Assembly (NCBI GenBank): GCA_002176905.1
Contig: MSYE01000177.1
Coordinates: forward strand, 1-18,035
Origin: a bacterium F11
GTDB taxonomy: Bacteria; Elusimicrobiota; Elusimicrobia; F11
Direction: 5' to 3'
DNA length: 18,035 nucleotides
The translations under genes were made by a program, and so were the position numbers. Shown piece after piece: positions 1-8,681 of this stretch. The stretch's first letter is position 1; each line of letters starts with the position of its first letter. Below the pieces are notes generated by a model. It had not been told where the DNA came from. It was given only the letters and a program-made list of their open reading frames with translations, and did not search any database.

Positions 1-8
1 TAGCTGAA

Positions 9-3000
9 TCACGGCTCCTCCTCTTTCTTCTTTGTATCAATAATGGGGGTATCCATTATCCGCCCAATCGCTGAAAAAATACCCCCGCTTTTCTCACTCT
101 TTTTCTTAATGGCGGATTTATTCTTTTCCAATTCACGCCGATAATGCTCTTCTGCTTTCATAAGAAGATCCTGGGCTTCCCTCTCAATTTTTTTGCGTGC
201 GGCCCGCAATTTTTTTGATTCTTCTTTTAAGCTTTCATTCTCCCAGCGCAGCTGATCCATATCTTTCTTGGTTTCTTCCTTAAGATTCTTTATTTTTTCC
301 TCTGCTGCACCTTCTGATTCCCTGAGACGTTCCAGCACTTCGGACTCAAGTTGTTGACGAATTTCTCTCTCAAGAATCTGTGGATCAGGACCCAGGGGGA
401 TCTCACTTCTGACCCGGTCTTCTGTCTCCTGAGCCACAGCTTGCTTGGCTTGTTCAAGCTCCTCTTGAACTTTTTGTTTAATCTTCCTCATGTCTTCCTG
501 TGCTTTTTGATTAATCTTTTCTATCTCTTCCCTATAATTCTGTTCGATGTTTTTTCGCTGATTCAACAGATTTTCTGCCATCTCATTCTGCTTTTCTTCT
601 TTTATCTTCTGATATCTCCTCTCAAAATCTTTCTCCATCTCTTTTTCAATTTCCAAATGTTCAGACAACTTTTTATCAAGCGATCCCAACCTCATCTTCA
701 TCTCTGATAAGGTATCGTTTTTGTCACTTACAAGCTCCTTTAAGGTACGCTCTTTACTCTTAGCGACCTCAGCTTGTTTTTCTATGTCATTCATGGTTTC
801 GTTGAGCTCTTTGATTGAGCGCTCTGCTTTCCTAAGTTCATCTTCTTTCTTCTCAAGCTGATTCTTTACCTCATCGAATCCTTGTATTTTTTTGCCTTCT
901 AATATTCGCTTATATTCACCTATCTGCTTCTTGAGATGATTTTCATTTTCTCTCAATAATTCCATGTCTTTGCGAAGCTGGTCCTCTTTATGGTGCATAC
1001 GGTCCATTTCCACTTCTTTGGATCGGAACCGGGTTATCCCCAGCTCTATTTCGGCCTGCTTCTTCTTTAAAGCTTCTTCAAGAATTAATCGGTTCTCTTC
1101 GGCTTGTTCTGTCCGATCTTTTGACATCTTTACCTGTTCTTTTAAAACATTGATTCGGTTTTCAGCTTCCCAATGGAATTGGCTTACTTCTTCTCGGTAT
1201 CGATCCATTTCTTTTTTTAGATCATCTCTTTCTGCAACAAGCTGATCAATTTCGCCCTGCTCTTTATTAATGATCTTCTCTTTTTCTTCGAGTTGATGAA
1301 TTCGCTTATTAGCCATCTCAAGCTCGTTTTCAATTTCATGGAAATCAGAATTAACTTTCTCCCTGGCTTTGGCGTATTCTTTATCGGCGTTGGAGTCATA
1401 TCGCTCAAGTCGATTCTGAAGCATCCTCAACCGAGAATCCGCCTCATCATTTACCCGCTTAATTTCCCGATTGGTTTCAATTTCTGCATTTTCCAGTTTC
1501 CTATTAAGGAGGCCAATCTCTTCTTCATATTTCCTGGAATTCTCCTTGGTTTCCTTAAGAGAACCGGAAAGCTGACCTTGCGTTATTTTCAATTCATTTT
1601 TGAGCTCATCAATCTGTTTTTTGGACTTCTCAAGATGTGTTTCAAGATTCATCTTCTCCAAGGACAGCTTGTTTAACTCAATCTTCCCCTTGTTCTTCTC
1701 CTCAATCACCTGTCCATCAGCTCGCTTCAAATTCTCTTTGAACCCCTGAAGTTCATGCTGAGATTCTTCCAATCGCGCTCTAATTTCTTCCAGGCTCTGC
1801 CTTTGAAGGGACTCCTGAGCCGTTGCCTTGCTCACTTCCTCTCTCAATTTGTCAATCTTCTCCTTGGCCTGTTGAAGTTCGATCTTTGTATTTTCGGAGG
1901 TTCGATCAGATTCATAATAAAGAGCCTGCTTCTTATCAAGCTGCGTTTGGATTCCCAACAACTGACTTCTCAAGGACTCCACTTCTGTGGATTTTTCAAC
2001 CAACTTCTTCTCAAGACTGTGAACCTCTTTCTCAAATTCAAAAGCTCTATTTTCGATACTTTTCTTTTCTATCTGGGCCTTTTGGCTGGCCAAGGCCATG
2101 GTTGATTCAAACTCATGACGAAGACTGTTTTTCTCAATTTGGCTTCTTTCTTCCATCAGCTTTACAGCCGCTTCAAAACGATTGGCGTTTTCACGAAGGT
2201 TTTGTCGTTCCAGCTGAAATTGTTCCCGTTCCTGATTTAAACGATCCTGAAGTCGTTCCATATCTCTTTCAAGCTTGTCTCTTTCAAGGGATACAGATCG
2301 AATACGATCTTCCCAAAAGGCCTTTTCATTTTCAGTCTTTAATGTTTGTTCATGGCGAATTCGTGTTATTTCAACGTCTCTGTCCCGTAAGGTATTTTCT
2401 AACGCCATTTTCTCTTGTGCCCATCGGTTTTCCAAATCTTTCAGCCGAGAGGAAAAATGACCTTCCATCTCTTGTGATATTTGATCTCGTTGATTGAGCT
2501 GATTTTTAAGTGTTGTAACCCAGGCCTCTCTTTCCTCAGCCAGCCTTCTCTCGGTTTCAAGAGCCCGGCCTTCTGCTTTTCGTTTGGCCTCCTCGAGTTC
2601 CTGTTCCTTCTTCTCACGACGCAATTTATCTTGAATGTCTTTTAAAGAATTTTCAACTTTTGCCGAAATGGCTTCCTCCTCCTTAGACCGAAGGGAGGCC
2701 AACAATACCTTCTCCTTCTCTTCTGCCAATCTCTTTTCCAACTCCACAATTCGATTATCCATCTTGGATTTTGACTCTTCCATCTGATTGAATTCACTGT
2801 CCATTTTTTGGCTGGATGGTGAAAGGGGAGGCAATCCCATTGGAGGACGACTTCCTCCTGGAGGGGGTTGTTTTGCGGGAGGGGAAGGCGGTGTACCCCC
2901 AAACCCAGGCTTACCGAATGAAGGACCTTTTACCGATGGAGGTGGTGTTCCCAATGGTTTGGAACCAGGTGGAAAAGGCTTTCCTTTTTGATGAGGGGGA

Positions 3001-3140
3001 GGAATACGGGGAATGTTACCGCCCCCCCTTGGTGGCACAGGACCTTTAGGAACCCCCCCTGGTTTGTTTCCTCCCGGGGGAGGACGAGGTGGCCCTTTGG
3101 GTTGATTTTCCGATGGCTTTTTCTCTTCTGGCTTATCCAT
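9..3140 (-). CDS. Proline-rich head plus long coiled-coil filament-like protein
   Basis: 1043 residues, not recognised as a named family. Residues 1-110 are Pro/Gly/Lys-rich, with many PPP and PPGG runs and little else, so probably disordered. From about 113 to 1010 the protein is almost continuous heptad-type coiled coil rich in E, K, R, Q and L. A short basic/hydrophobic tail (about 1010-1043) contains GGIFSAIGRIMDTPI, which could be an amphipathic docking or capping element. No Walker A motif, signal peptide or membrane segment is visible, so it is probably cytoplasmic and neither an SMC ATPase nor an exported protein. An aromatic motif at F275-W276 (FWEDRIRSVSLER) has a counterpart in the next gene upstream. 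ATG at 3138-3140 lies 30 bases after the upstream stop and has only a weak SD, suggesting translational coupling. Inferred role: scaffold or cytoskeletal filament of the FliG-like membrane complex encoded two genes upstream. Confidence 0.85.
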   Translation of the reverse strand: MDKPEEKKPSENQPKGPPRPPPGGNKPGGVPKGPVPPRGGGNIPRIPPPHQKGKPFPPGSKPLGTPPPSVKGPSFGKPGFGGTPPSPPAKQPPPGGSRPPMGLPPLSPSSQKMDSEFNQMEESKSKMDNRIVELEKRLAEEKEKVLLASLRSKEEEAISAKVENSLKDIQDKLRREKKEQELEEAKRKAEGRALETERRLAEEREAWVTTLKNQLNQRDQISQEMEGHFSSRLKDLENRWAQEKMALENTLRDRDVEITRIRHEQTLKTENEKAFWEDRIRSVSLERDKLERDMERLQDRLNQEREQFQLERQNLRENANRFEAAVKLMEERSQIEKNSLRHEFESTMALASQKAQIEKKSIENRAFEFEKEVHSLEKKLVEKSTEVESLRSQLLGIQTQLDKKQALYYESDRTSENTKIELQQAKEKIDKLREEVSKATAQESLQRQSLEEIRARLEESQHELQGFKENLKRADGQVIEEKNKGKIELNKLSLEKMNLETHLEKSKKQIDELKNELKITQGQLSGSLKETKENSRKYEEEIGLLNRKLENAEIETNREIKRVNDEADSRLRMLQNRLERYDSNADKEYAKAREKVNSDFHEIENELEMANKRIHQLEEKEKIINKEQGEIDQLVAERDDLKKEMDRYREEVSQFHWEAENRINVLKEQVKMSKDRTEQAEENRLILEEALKKKQAEIELGITRFRSKEVEMDRMHHKEDQLRKDMELLRENENHLKKQIGEYKRILEGKKIQGFDEVKNQLEKKEDELRKAERSIKELNETMNDIEKQAEVAKSKERTLKELVSDKNDTLSEMKMRLGSLDKKLSEHLEIEKEMEKDFERRYQKIKEEKQNEMAENLLNQRKNIEQNYREEIEKINQKAQEDMRKIKQKVQEELEQAKQAVAQETEDRVRSEIPLGPDPQILEREIRQQLESEVLERLRESEGAAEEKIKNLKEETKKDMDQLRWENESLKEESKKLRAARKKIEREAQDLLMKAEEHYRRELEKNKSAIKKKSEKSGGIFSAIGRIMDTPIIDTKKKEEEP

Positions 3141-3170
3141 TTCCGAGCGTCTTTTTAAGTTATTTTTTGC

Positions 3171-4925
3171 CTAAGCTGCTCTTTTTGAGTCTTTGTGTCC
3201 TTTTAATCGTGTTTCCATCAATGACATAAGGGTTTTTAAGTCCCTTAGGAAAAGCTCTGTTTCCTGTTCTTCCTCTTTATAAAACCGATCTAAAAACTGG
3301 ACCTGTTCAGAAAATGACTGACTCTGTTTGCTCCTTTCTTTTTGTGAGGTTTTGAGGCGGTCTTCCCAATCCGTCACAAGGGTCTCACATTCCCTAATTT
3401 GCGCCAAAAGTCTCGTCTTTTCAAGCTCCTTTTGAATTTCTTGCTGTTGTTGTTGACCCGCCTTCTTATCTGAAAAATGAAGGATAAACTGCTGAAGATC
3501 ATCCAACTTCTTTTCTTGCTGTCTTTCCTCTTCACGGATGTCTTCTCTCTGTTTAAAAAAGGCATTCTCCAGGGCCTGGATATGCTCTCTTAGTGCCTCT
3601 CTTTCTTTTTTTAATGTGACCATTCGATTCTGCCACATGGTCCAAAGGCGATCTTTTCGCCACTGCCATCTTTGACGCCGAAGCTGATTCTCGTTATCAT
3701 CTTGTGCTTTGACGCCATCATAACGTCCCTTGAGACCCGCCAAAGTTTGCTTTAATTGGTCTTTTTTGGCTTCGAGACTTCGCAAAGAAGCCCGTGCCTC
3801 CCGCTCCGATCGCATACGCTCAGCATCAAATTCTGATTCTTGTACACTCCTTTTCATCGTTAGATTTCGAATCTCATTATCCCAATACCATTTCTTCCGT
3901 TCGTAATCTTCCCGTAAACGATTCAATTCTTTTTCCTTCTGTTTTTTATCCTGTTCGAATCGTTTCTGCTCGTATTCCCTATTTTCGGCTTCCAATCGAA
4001 CCGCATCTTTCAGTTGTTTCTCTTCTTGATCAAAAGCCTCTTCTTCATTTTTAATCGTCTTTCCTCTATTTAAAATTAAAGTCTCCAATTCCTGTTTACT
4101 CCTCTCAGCATCACCTTGAAGCTCTTCAACTTCCTTTTCAAGCTGAGACTTATCAAGTTCCGCTTTCTCAATTAGCGTTACCTTATCAACCTGGAGTTGC
4201 TCTTCTGACATCACAAGTGACATACGAAGCGAATCAAGATCATCCTCACTTTGCTCTCTAGCTGTCACAAACTTTTTTTCAATCGTTTCTTTTTCCTTAT
4301 TAAGAAGTTCCAATTCTTTACTCATTTTTCCAAGAGCCAGTTCCCACCCTTCTTCTTTTGCCTTAATCTGATCCTTTGTCTCTGTAATGGCTTTCTCATA
4401 CTTCTTTTTTAGTGTTGACAATTCATCCGCTGTTTTTCTTTTTTCCTTTCTCAGGTTATCGTTAAGGAGTTCAATTTGCCGGTTGAGTTTTGCTTTAATC
4501 CCAATCAAATGGTGCCTTTTCTCTTGATAGAGTTCTTTTAAAGCCTCTTTCTGACGCTCATAAGATGCCTTTTCTTTTACTTGCTTCTCCTTTAAGCGGT
4601 TCAAATCTTCAAAAGACGTCTTTTCCAATTTGATGATGTCATCATGGATTTTTTCAATTTCTTTTTTATTATCCCCCGTATCTCTCTCTAAAATATATTT
4701 TCTTTTCGTAAATTCTGCTTTCGATTTTTCCAAATCTCCTTGGATTTTTTCTATTTCGGTTTGATAGGTTTGGTCGGTATTCTTATTGTCTTCTTCCCAT
4801 TCTTTCAGAAGAAGGAAATATTGGTCTTCCGTCTGTTTGAGGGATTGATCGAAAACCAGAGAAATCCGGTTACCCCATTGCCCCAGACGATTCAATCGAC
4901 TTTTTAATTTATCCTCTAGATCCAT
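3171..4925 (-). CDS. Long coiled-coil protein with tryptophan-rich segment
   Basis: 584 residues, coiled coil nearly from end to end (E/K/L/Q heptads), with no signal peptide, membrane helix or nucleotide-binding motif; no family name recognised. Two tryptophan-rich patches interrupt the heptads: KKWYWDNEIRNL near Y347-W348 and RRQRWQWRKDRLWTMWQNR in the following ~60 residues. The first matches the FWEDRIRSVS motif of the downstream coiled-coil gene position by position (aromatic, W, acid, D/N, x, I, R, x, aliphatic, S/T). This suggests the two proteins are distant paralogues or contact the same partner. A QQQQQ stretch lies near residue 480. ATG at 4923-4925 is preceded by AGGG six bases upstream, a usable SD, and lies 28 bases after the stop of the FliG-like gene, so the genes are surely co-transcribed. 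Inferred: cytoplasmic structural partner of the membrane FliG-like protein. A generic coiled-coil match in a database would not by itself define function. Confidence 0.87.
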   Translation of the reverse strand: MDLEDKLKSRLNRLGQWGNRISLVFDQSLKQTEDQYFLLLKEWEEDNKNTDQTYQTEIEKIQGDLEKSKAEFTKRKYILERDTGDNKKEIEKIHDDIIKLEKTSFEDLNRLKEKQVKEKASYERQKEALKELYQEKRHHLIGIKAKLNRQIELLNDNLRKEKRKTADELSTLKKKYEKAITETKDQIKAKEEGWELALGKMSKELELLNKEKETIEKKFVTAREQSEDDLDSLRMSLVMSEEQLQVDKVTLIEKAELDKSQLEKEVEELQGDAERSKQELETLILNRGKTIKNEEEAFDQEEKQLKDAVRLEAENREYEQKRFEQDKKQKEKELNRLREDYERKKWYWDNEIRNLTMKRSVQESEFDAERMRSEREARASLRSLEAKKDQLKQTLAGLKGRYDGVKAQDDNENQLRRQRWQWRKDRLWTMWQNRMVTLKKEREALREHIQALENAFFKQREDIREEERQQEKKLDDLQQFILHFSDKKAGQQQQQEIQKELEKTRLLAQIRECETLVTDWEDRLKTSQKERSKQSQSFSEQVQFLDRFYKEEEQETELFLRDLKTLMSLMETRLKGHKDSKRAA

Positions 4926-4953
4926 CTTTTACCCTAACCTTGACCTTCCCTAT

Positions 4954-6828
4954 TTAAGCTGCTGCAGACAAATTGGCACGGACTTGATCCACCCATGCTT
5001 GTAACTCGGCATTTGGGACCTTCTCCAAATACTGGTCAAACGCTTTAACTGCATCTTCGAAACGACCTGCGTTATAATATCCTGTTCCCAGAGCCTGAAA
5101 ACCATCCGAAAATTCAGGATCTGATTGAACACACTTTTCTAAATATTGAATCCCTTCTTCCAGGTTTCCAGCCTCCATCGCACCCAACCCAGCTTGATAA
5201 GCTTCTTGAGCCTCTTCTGGTTTACGTTGGGTGGATCCCGCCAAGATGGAGTTCATATTCAAGGGTGGGGTTTCTGATCCAATCTCATCCCCACTTAAAG
5301 CCGAAACGCCCTCTTTTGTCCGAAATGATATTTTCCCATCGGCTTCCATCTGTTTAATCAATTCCAGAATCTTTCTTCGTTCCTCTTCAATTTGGTCGTT
5401 TGTAGCAGGGCGACCATACTCAATCTCCTCTTTTAATAAGGAAGCCGCCCCTTGAGACATGTTTTCAAGAAATTTCTGCTGAAGTTCCGGGCTGGCACCG
5501 CGAATAGCACGACCAAGTTCCTCTGTCTTCAATTCTCGAACCAAAATCTGCATAGCAACATTTGGGAAATTCACAATATCCTCGAAAAGAAGTATGCGCT
5601 CCCGAACTTTCTCATAAAGACCAGGCTTTTCATTCTTTAAATATTCCAAGATGTTATCCCGCGAGAAACGATCTGAACTTTCAAGAATTCCCACCAATTT
5701 TTCAAGTCCACCCACCACAAAATCAATCTTTTCCCTAATGTCATCATTAATGGCGCGAACCTGGTCAAGGGAGGTCTGACGATACATGGCCGTTTCCAAA
5801 GCAACCTTGGCCTGAAGGTCAGCCGGCAAAGCTTCCATAACTTTATATGCGTGTTCAGGGGATAAGTAGGAAATGACCAAGGCCACCACCCATGGTTCCT
5901 CATGATGCAGCAAATACGCCAATTGCTTCACATTTTCATCAAGGATGTAGTTGAATGGTTCAAATTTCTCTTCCATCATGGCTGCCTCCTGGGCTTCAAG
6001 TTCGGCAATCTGTTCTGGGGTAAGGTCCCCTTCGTTTCCCTCTAGACTCTCTTCCCCTTCTGTTTCTGTATCATTCTCATTTTGACTTTTGTTTTCCATC
6101 TCCACTCGAGACTTTTGTTGCTCTCTCAAGTTTTCAATGTAGTCCTTCATAAAATTGGCCAAAGGGCCAAAGAAGAACTTCAACAACCAAAGGGCCAAAA
6201 ATAGCAAAAAGAGCAAAAAGAAATTCCGTAATGTTAAAGAAGTAAATAAGTTCTTTTTGACCGTTTCTTTGGGATTAAATCCCTCCTCATGAACAAATGC
6301 TGTGGGCTGAAAGTACAATTTCAAAATCTTGCTGTAGCGCTGAAACGCTGACTTTAGTGTTTCCTTGCAAAGTGTTATTCGTGCATCCGAGAGCGATTCA
6401 TCATGAACAACCGTAATATCGAATCGGCGCAAAACCGTCTTTACATCTACAACCGTTTGTTTGGCCTCTTGGCTCTCAACGCTGGCATCCTTGGGAACCT
6501 CTTCCTTCGTAACGGATTTGGGAGCAGGAACCCAAGGTAAAATATAGTTTTCATCCCCGAGTCCAGAGGTGCTATCCATTGTTCGATTAAAAGCCGTTCC
6601 CCCCTTCTGGGAGCTTTCCAAGCCCAACTCCAAATTGACCAGCACACTTGATTTTTCTTTTCCAAAAATGCTGTCACAAATCCCTTGAGCCTGTCTTTCA
6701 GCATCGGTTTTCATTCGCCTTTCTTGACTCAAGACAACAGGATCAGGGGTAGAGGTCTCCCCCATGCTGAGGCGACAATATGCAAAGAGCAGGACGATTA
6801 AAGTTATTGAAATCCAACGGTTTTTCAT
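4954..6828 (-). CDS. Membrane-anchored FliF-C/FliG-like motor protein with TPR
   Basis: 624 residues. Order: N-terminal hydrophobic signal/anchor (about 5-22); a presumed periplasmic region (25-195) reminiscent of the C-terminal part of the flagellar MS-ring protein FliF (RRMKTDAERQAQGICDSIFG, then RRFDITVVHDESL); a strong transmembrane helix (about 202-220); an acidic linker (235-285); FliG middle domain (about 293-395, with EEPW in place of the EHPQ motif and VGGLEKLVGIL); FliG C-terminal domain (about 405-505, with LLFEDIVNF, AIRGASPEL and NMSQGAA); and TPR-like helices (about 538-620). In flagella, FliF anchors FliG, and FliG-C meets the stator; here both are apparently in one polypeptide. 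By alignment to E. coli FliG torque residues, K264 is R443, D288/D289 are E467/E468, R281 is G460 and R297 is T476. SD AGGGG lies seven bases before the ATG. No other flagellar gene is in the window. The FliG assignment is strong; the FliF assignment is weaker. Confidence 0.88.
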   Translation of the reverse strand: MKNRWISITLIVLLFAYCRLSMGETSTPDPVVLSQERRMKTDAERQAQGICDSIFGKEKSSVLVNLELGLESSQKGGTAFNRTMDSTSGLGDENYILPWVPAPKSVTKEEVPKDASVESQEAKQTVVDVKTVLRRFDITVVHDESLSDARITLCKETLKSAFQRYSKILKLYFQPTAFVHEEGFNPKETVKKNLFTSLTLRNFFLLFLLFLALWLLKFFFGPLANFMKDYIENLREQQKSRVEMENKSQNENDTETEGEESLEGNEGDLTPEQIAELEAQEAAMMEEKFEPFNYILDENVKQLAYLLHHEEPWVVALVISYLSPEHAYKVMEALPADLQAKVALETAMYRQTSLDQVRAINDDIREKIDFVVGGLEKLVGILESSDRFSRDNILEYLKNEKPGLYEKVRERILLFEDIVNFPNVAMQILVRELKTEELGRAIRGASPELQQKFLENMSQGAASLLKEEIEYGRPATNDQIEEERRKILELIKQMEADGKISFRTKEGVSALSGDEIGSETPPLNMNSILAGSTQRKPEEAQEAYQAGLGAMEAGNLEEGIQYLEKCVQSDPEFSDGFQALGTGYYNAGRFEDAVKAFDQYLEKVPNAELQAWVDQVRANLSAAA

Positions 6829-6920
6829 CAGTTGGCCCCTGTATAATCAAGTGTACCCGGAAGGGGGGCATATTTCCATAGCCATTTAAAGATGCAAATT
6901 GGCCACCCATAGAGGAAAAA

Positions 6921-7015
6921 TTGACAATTGACCAATGACCATTGACCATTGAAATGAATCGATTTATTCATCAATTGAATTCCATAATTGTCAATTGTCA
7001 ATCGGCAATGGTCAA
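6921..7015. repeat. Inverted arrays of a TTGACCA-like heptamer around a small palindrome
   Basis: The plus strand from 6921 reads as 7-base units TTGACAA, TTGACCA, ATGACCA, TTGACCA. The minus strand from 7015 reads TTGACCA, TTGCCGA, TTGACAA, TTGACAA. The two arrays face each other across 6949-6987, which contains ATGAAT-CGATTT-ATTCAT (6954-6971). The whole could fold into a cruciform or long RNA hairpin between the barrel gene stop (7016-7018) and the FliG-like start. On the minus strand it is followed by a short T5 run, so it might attenuate transcription or protect RNA ends. The units contain TTGACA, but no good -10 lies at the right spacing. It looks like a dispersed intergenic repeat. Confidence 0.75.
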
Positions 7016-8647
7016 TCATTTGACCGTGACCCCCAATTGTTTGAGGTAATCAATGGCAGTTTGGTTATTGGGCTCAAGTTCCAAAGCCCGTTTCCACAGC
7101 GTGACAGCTTTATCTTTCTCACCAAGCAGGAAGAAGGCCGCGCCCATTCGACCAATGGCAGTGACATTACTGGGATCAATTCTGAGAACTTGTTCACACT
7201 TATTGATAGCCACATCATAACGTCCCTCATATATAGAGGTAAGGGCATCATGGAGTTTCTGATCTACCAAAGTCCATCGTGCACCTGAGAGATTGTTCTT
7301 GGCCGGCTCAACCAAAGGCTGACCCGCCAATCGGGCAATGCGATTGGTAAAGTTCATCAACCGTTGGTTTGATGGATTCTTCTCAAAAGCGGTTCGGAGA
7401 GAATCATAAGCCGTTTGAAGGTCCCCAGCGACATAACCTGCCACACCTTGTCGAACAAGTCGATCGATCTCACCTTGACCCGTGGCAGCAGGAATAGAAC
7501 CAGCAATGCTGTGCATTTTGGTGACCATTGCTTGTAAAGATTTATTGGATGGATCCACATTGAGAGCCGCTTCAAGCCGTGATAATGCTTTGGCATAGTG
7601 CCCTCTTGAGAAAGCGGACTTACCAGAATTAACCAGACGTTTTACTTGATCGCCTCGACCACTCTCTGCGCTTCGACCAAATTTCCATCCCATTGAGAAC
7701 CGTTGGCTCATTCCCAACTCTGTGAGTCCAACAGCCAAATCCAAATTCAATCGTTTCAGTTTAAATCCAAAACCCGCCGTCGTTTCTGACATTTCGCCAT
7801 TCCGGTTTTCCAACCCCAATCGAACAGCCAATCTTCTCGATGGTTTGTACTCGGCTCCCATATTCCATCCCATCCCTGATTGTCGATTCGATTCCACGTC
7901 AGCCGCCAAAATAATGCGATTGTTCAAAAGAGAATAGGCGTTTCCTACGCGAACAATCAGAGGAAGCCGATCATCAGAATCCTCTGGGGCTTGGGTTACG
8001 GCATTTTTGATGGCAAATCCAACGCGGTAATTTTTCTTTACTTGAGAGAAGAAAGAAGCATCAACCCCAGCGAAGGATTGTTTAAAAGTGTCAATGGTAT
8101 TGGTAATTTGATTCAATCCAAAACCCATGGACACTTTCTTTGTCACTTGTTTTCCATAAGCCAAAGTAATGGCTTGCTGGGAGACTTCGAAGGTTCCCAG
8201 ATTTTCGATGGAGAGAATATTCGGACTTCCAGCTGGAGCAGAAGGATCGAGGGAGACAGCAAATTTCTCAAATCCTCCTGAACTCAATCGGGTAAGACTT
8301 GCCCCCCAAACCCCCGCTCGGGCTGTGGGATGCACATAACTTAGGAAGGTAAAGCTCGTATCTTCAAATAAGGTGGCCTGAAGCCCCAGGATTTCTTTTT
8401 GATCCATTTGAACCATTGCGGCAGGATTCCAATAGGTTGCACTGGCATCATCAGCAATGGCCAGATAAGCCCGCCCCATCCCTAATGACCTTGCTCCCGC
8501 TCCCCATTGCATGAACCCACCGGGTTCAGCACCGGCAATTAGAACAGAAGGAAGGAAACAGGCCGAGGCCATAAGCGCTAGGGTGAGTAACGCTCTCTGG
8601 CCTCGGCCATAAAGTTGGATAAGGTTTCGGACTTGGCAACCTTTCAT
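7016..8647 (-). CDS. PorV/UPF0164-like outer-membrane barrel with C-terminal TPRs
   Basis: 543 residues from the ATG at 8645-8647. The signal peptide is ALLTLALMASACFLPSVLIAGA, with likely cleavage before EPGG. Next comes the family signature GAGARSLGMGRAYLAIADDASATYWNPAAM (split here: GAGARSLGMG, then AIADDASATYWNPAA) at about 46-75, and alternating beta-barrel sequence to about 325. Residues 330-543 hold at least three TPR-like units (SAFSRGHYAKALSRLEAAL; GDLQTAYDSLRTAF; GRYDVAINKCEQVLRIDPSN with the final helix pair). PorV-type barrels in Bacteroidota serve type IX secretion and shuttle proteins with C-terminal sorting domains. A partner candidate, the giant protein with a FlgD-like end, lies just upstream. 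The TPRs would face the periplasm and could meet the FliG-like protein's TPR or periplasmic part. The frame is open upstream to a GTG at 8842, but those ~65 residues are encoded by REP-like DNA and would bury the signal peptide. The chosen start has no clear SD, so it is uncertain. Confidence 0.85.
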   Translation of the reverse strand: MKGCQVRNLIQLYGRGQRALLTLALMASACFLPSVLIAGAEPGGFMQWGAGARSLGMGRAYLAIADDASATYWNPAAMVQMDQKEILGLQATLFEDTSFTFLSYVHPTARAGVWGASLTRLSSGGFEKFAVSLDPSAPAGSPNILSIENLGTFEVSQQAITLAYGKQVTKKVSMGFGLNQITNTIDTFKQSFAGVDASFFSQVKKNYRVGFAIKNAVTQAPEDSDDRLPLIVRVGNAYSLLNNRIILAADVESNRQSGMGWNMGAEYKPSRRLAVRLGLENRNGEMSETTAGFGFKLKRLNLDLAVGLTELGMSQRFSMGWKFGRSAESGRGDQVKRLVNSGKSAFSRGHYAKALSRLEAALNVDPSNKSLQAMVTKMHSIAGSIPAATGQGEIDRLVRQGVAGYVAGDLQTAYDSLRTAFEKNPSNQRLMNFTNRIARLAGQPLVEPAKNNLSGARWTLVDQKLHDALTSIYEGRYDVAINKCEQVLRIDPSNVTAIGRMGAAFFLLGEKDKAVTLWKRALELEPNNQTAIDYLKQLGVTVK

Positions 8648-8681
8648 TATTGACGACACGATTTGGGTGATAAGGATATGT

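Noticed and set aside
9..4925. SMC/Rad50-type ATPases for the two coiled-coil genes
   Set aside because: No Walker A, signature or Walker B motif at either end; the ends are proline-rich or short polar tails.
6768..6815. Lipoprotein signal for the FliG-like protein
   Set aside because: A cysteine follows the hydrophobic stretch, but FAYC lacks a small residue at -1, so the lipobox is poor.
6829..7015. A promoter made by TTGACA units in the heptamer array
   Set aside because: No acceptable -10 hexamer lies 16-18 bases downstream of either minus-strand TTGACA.
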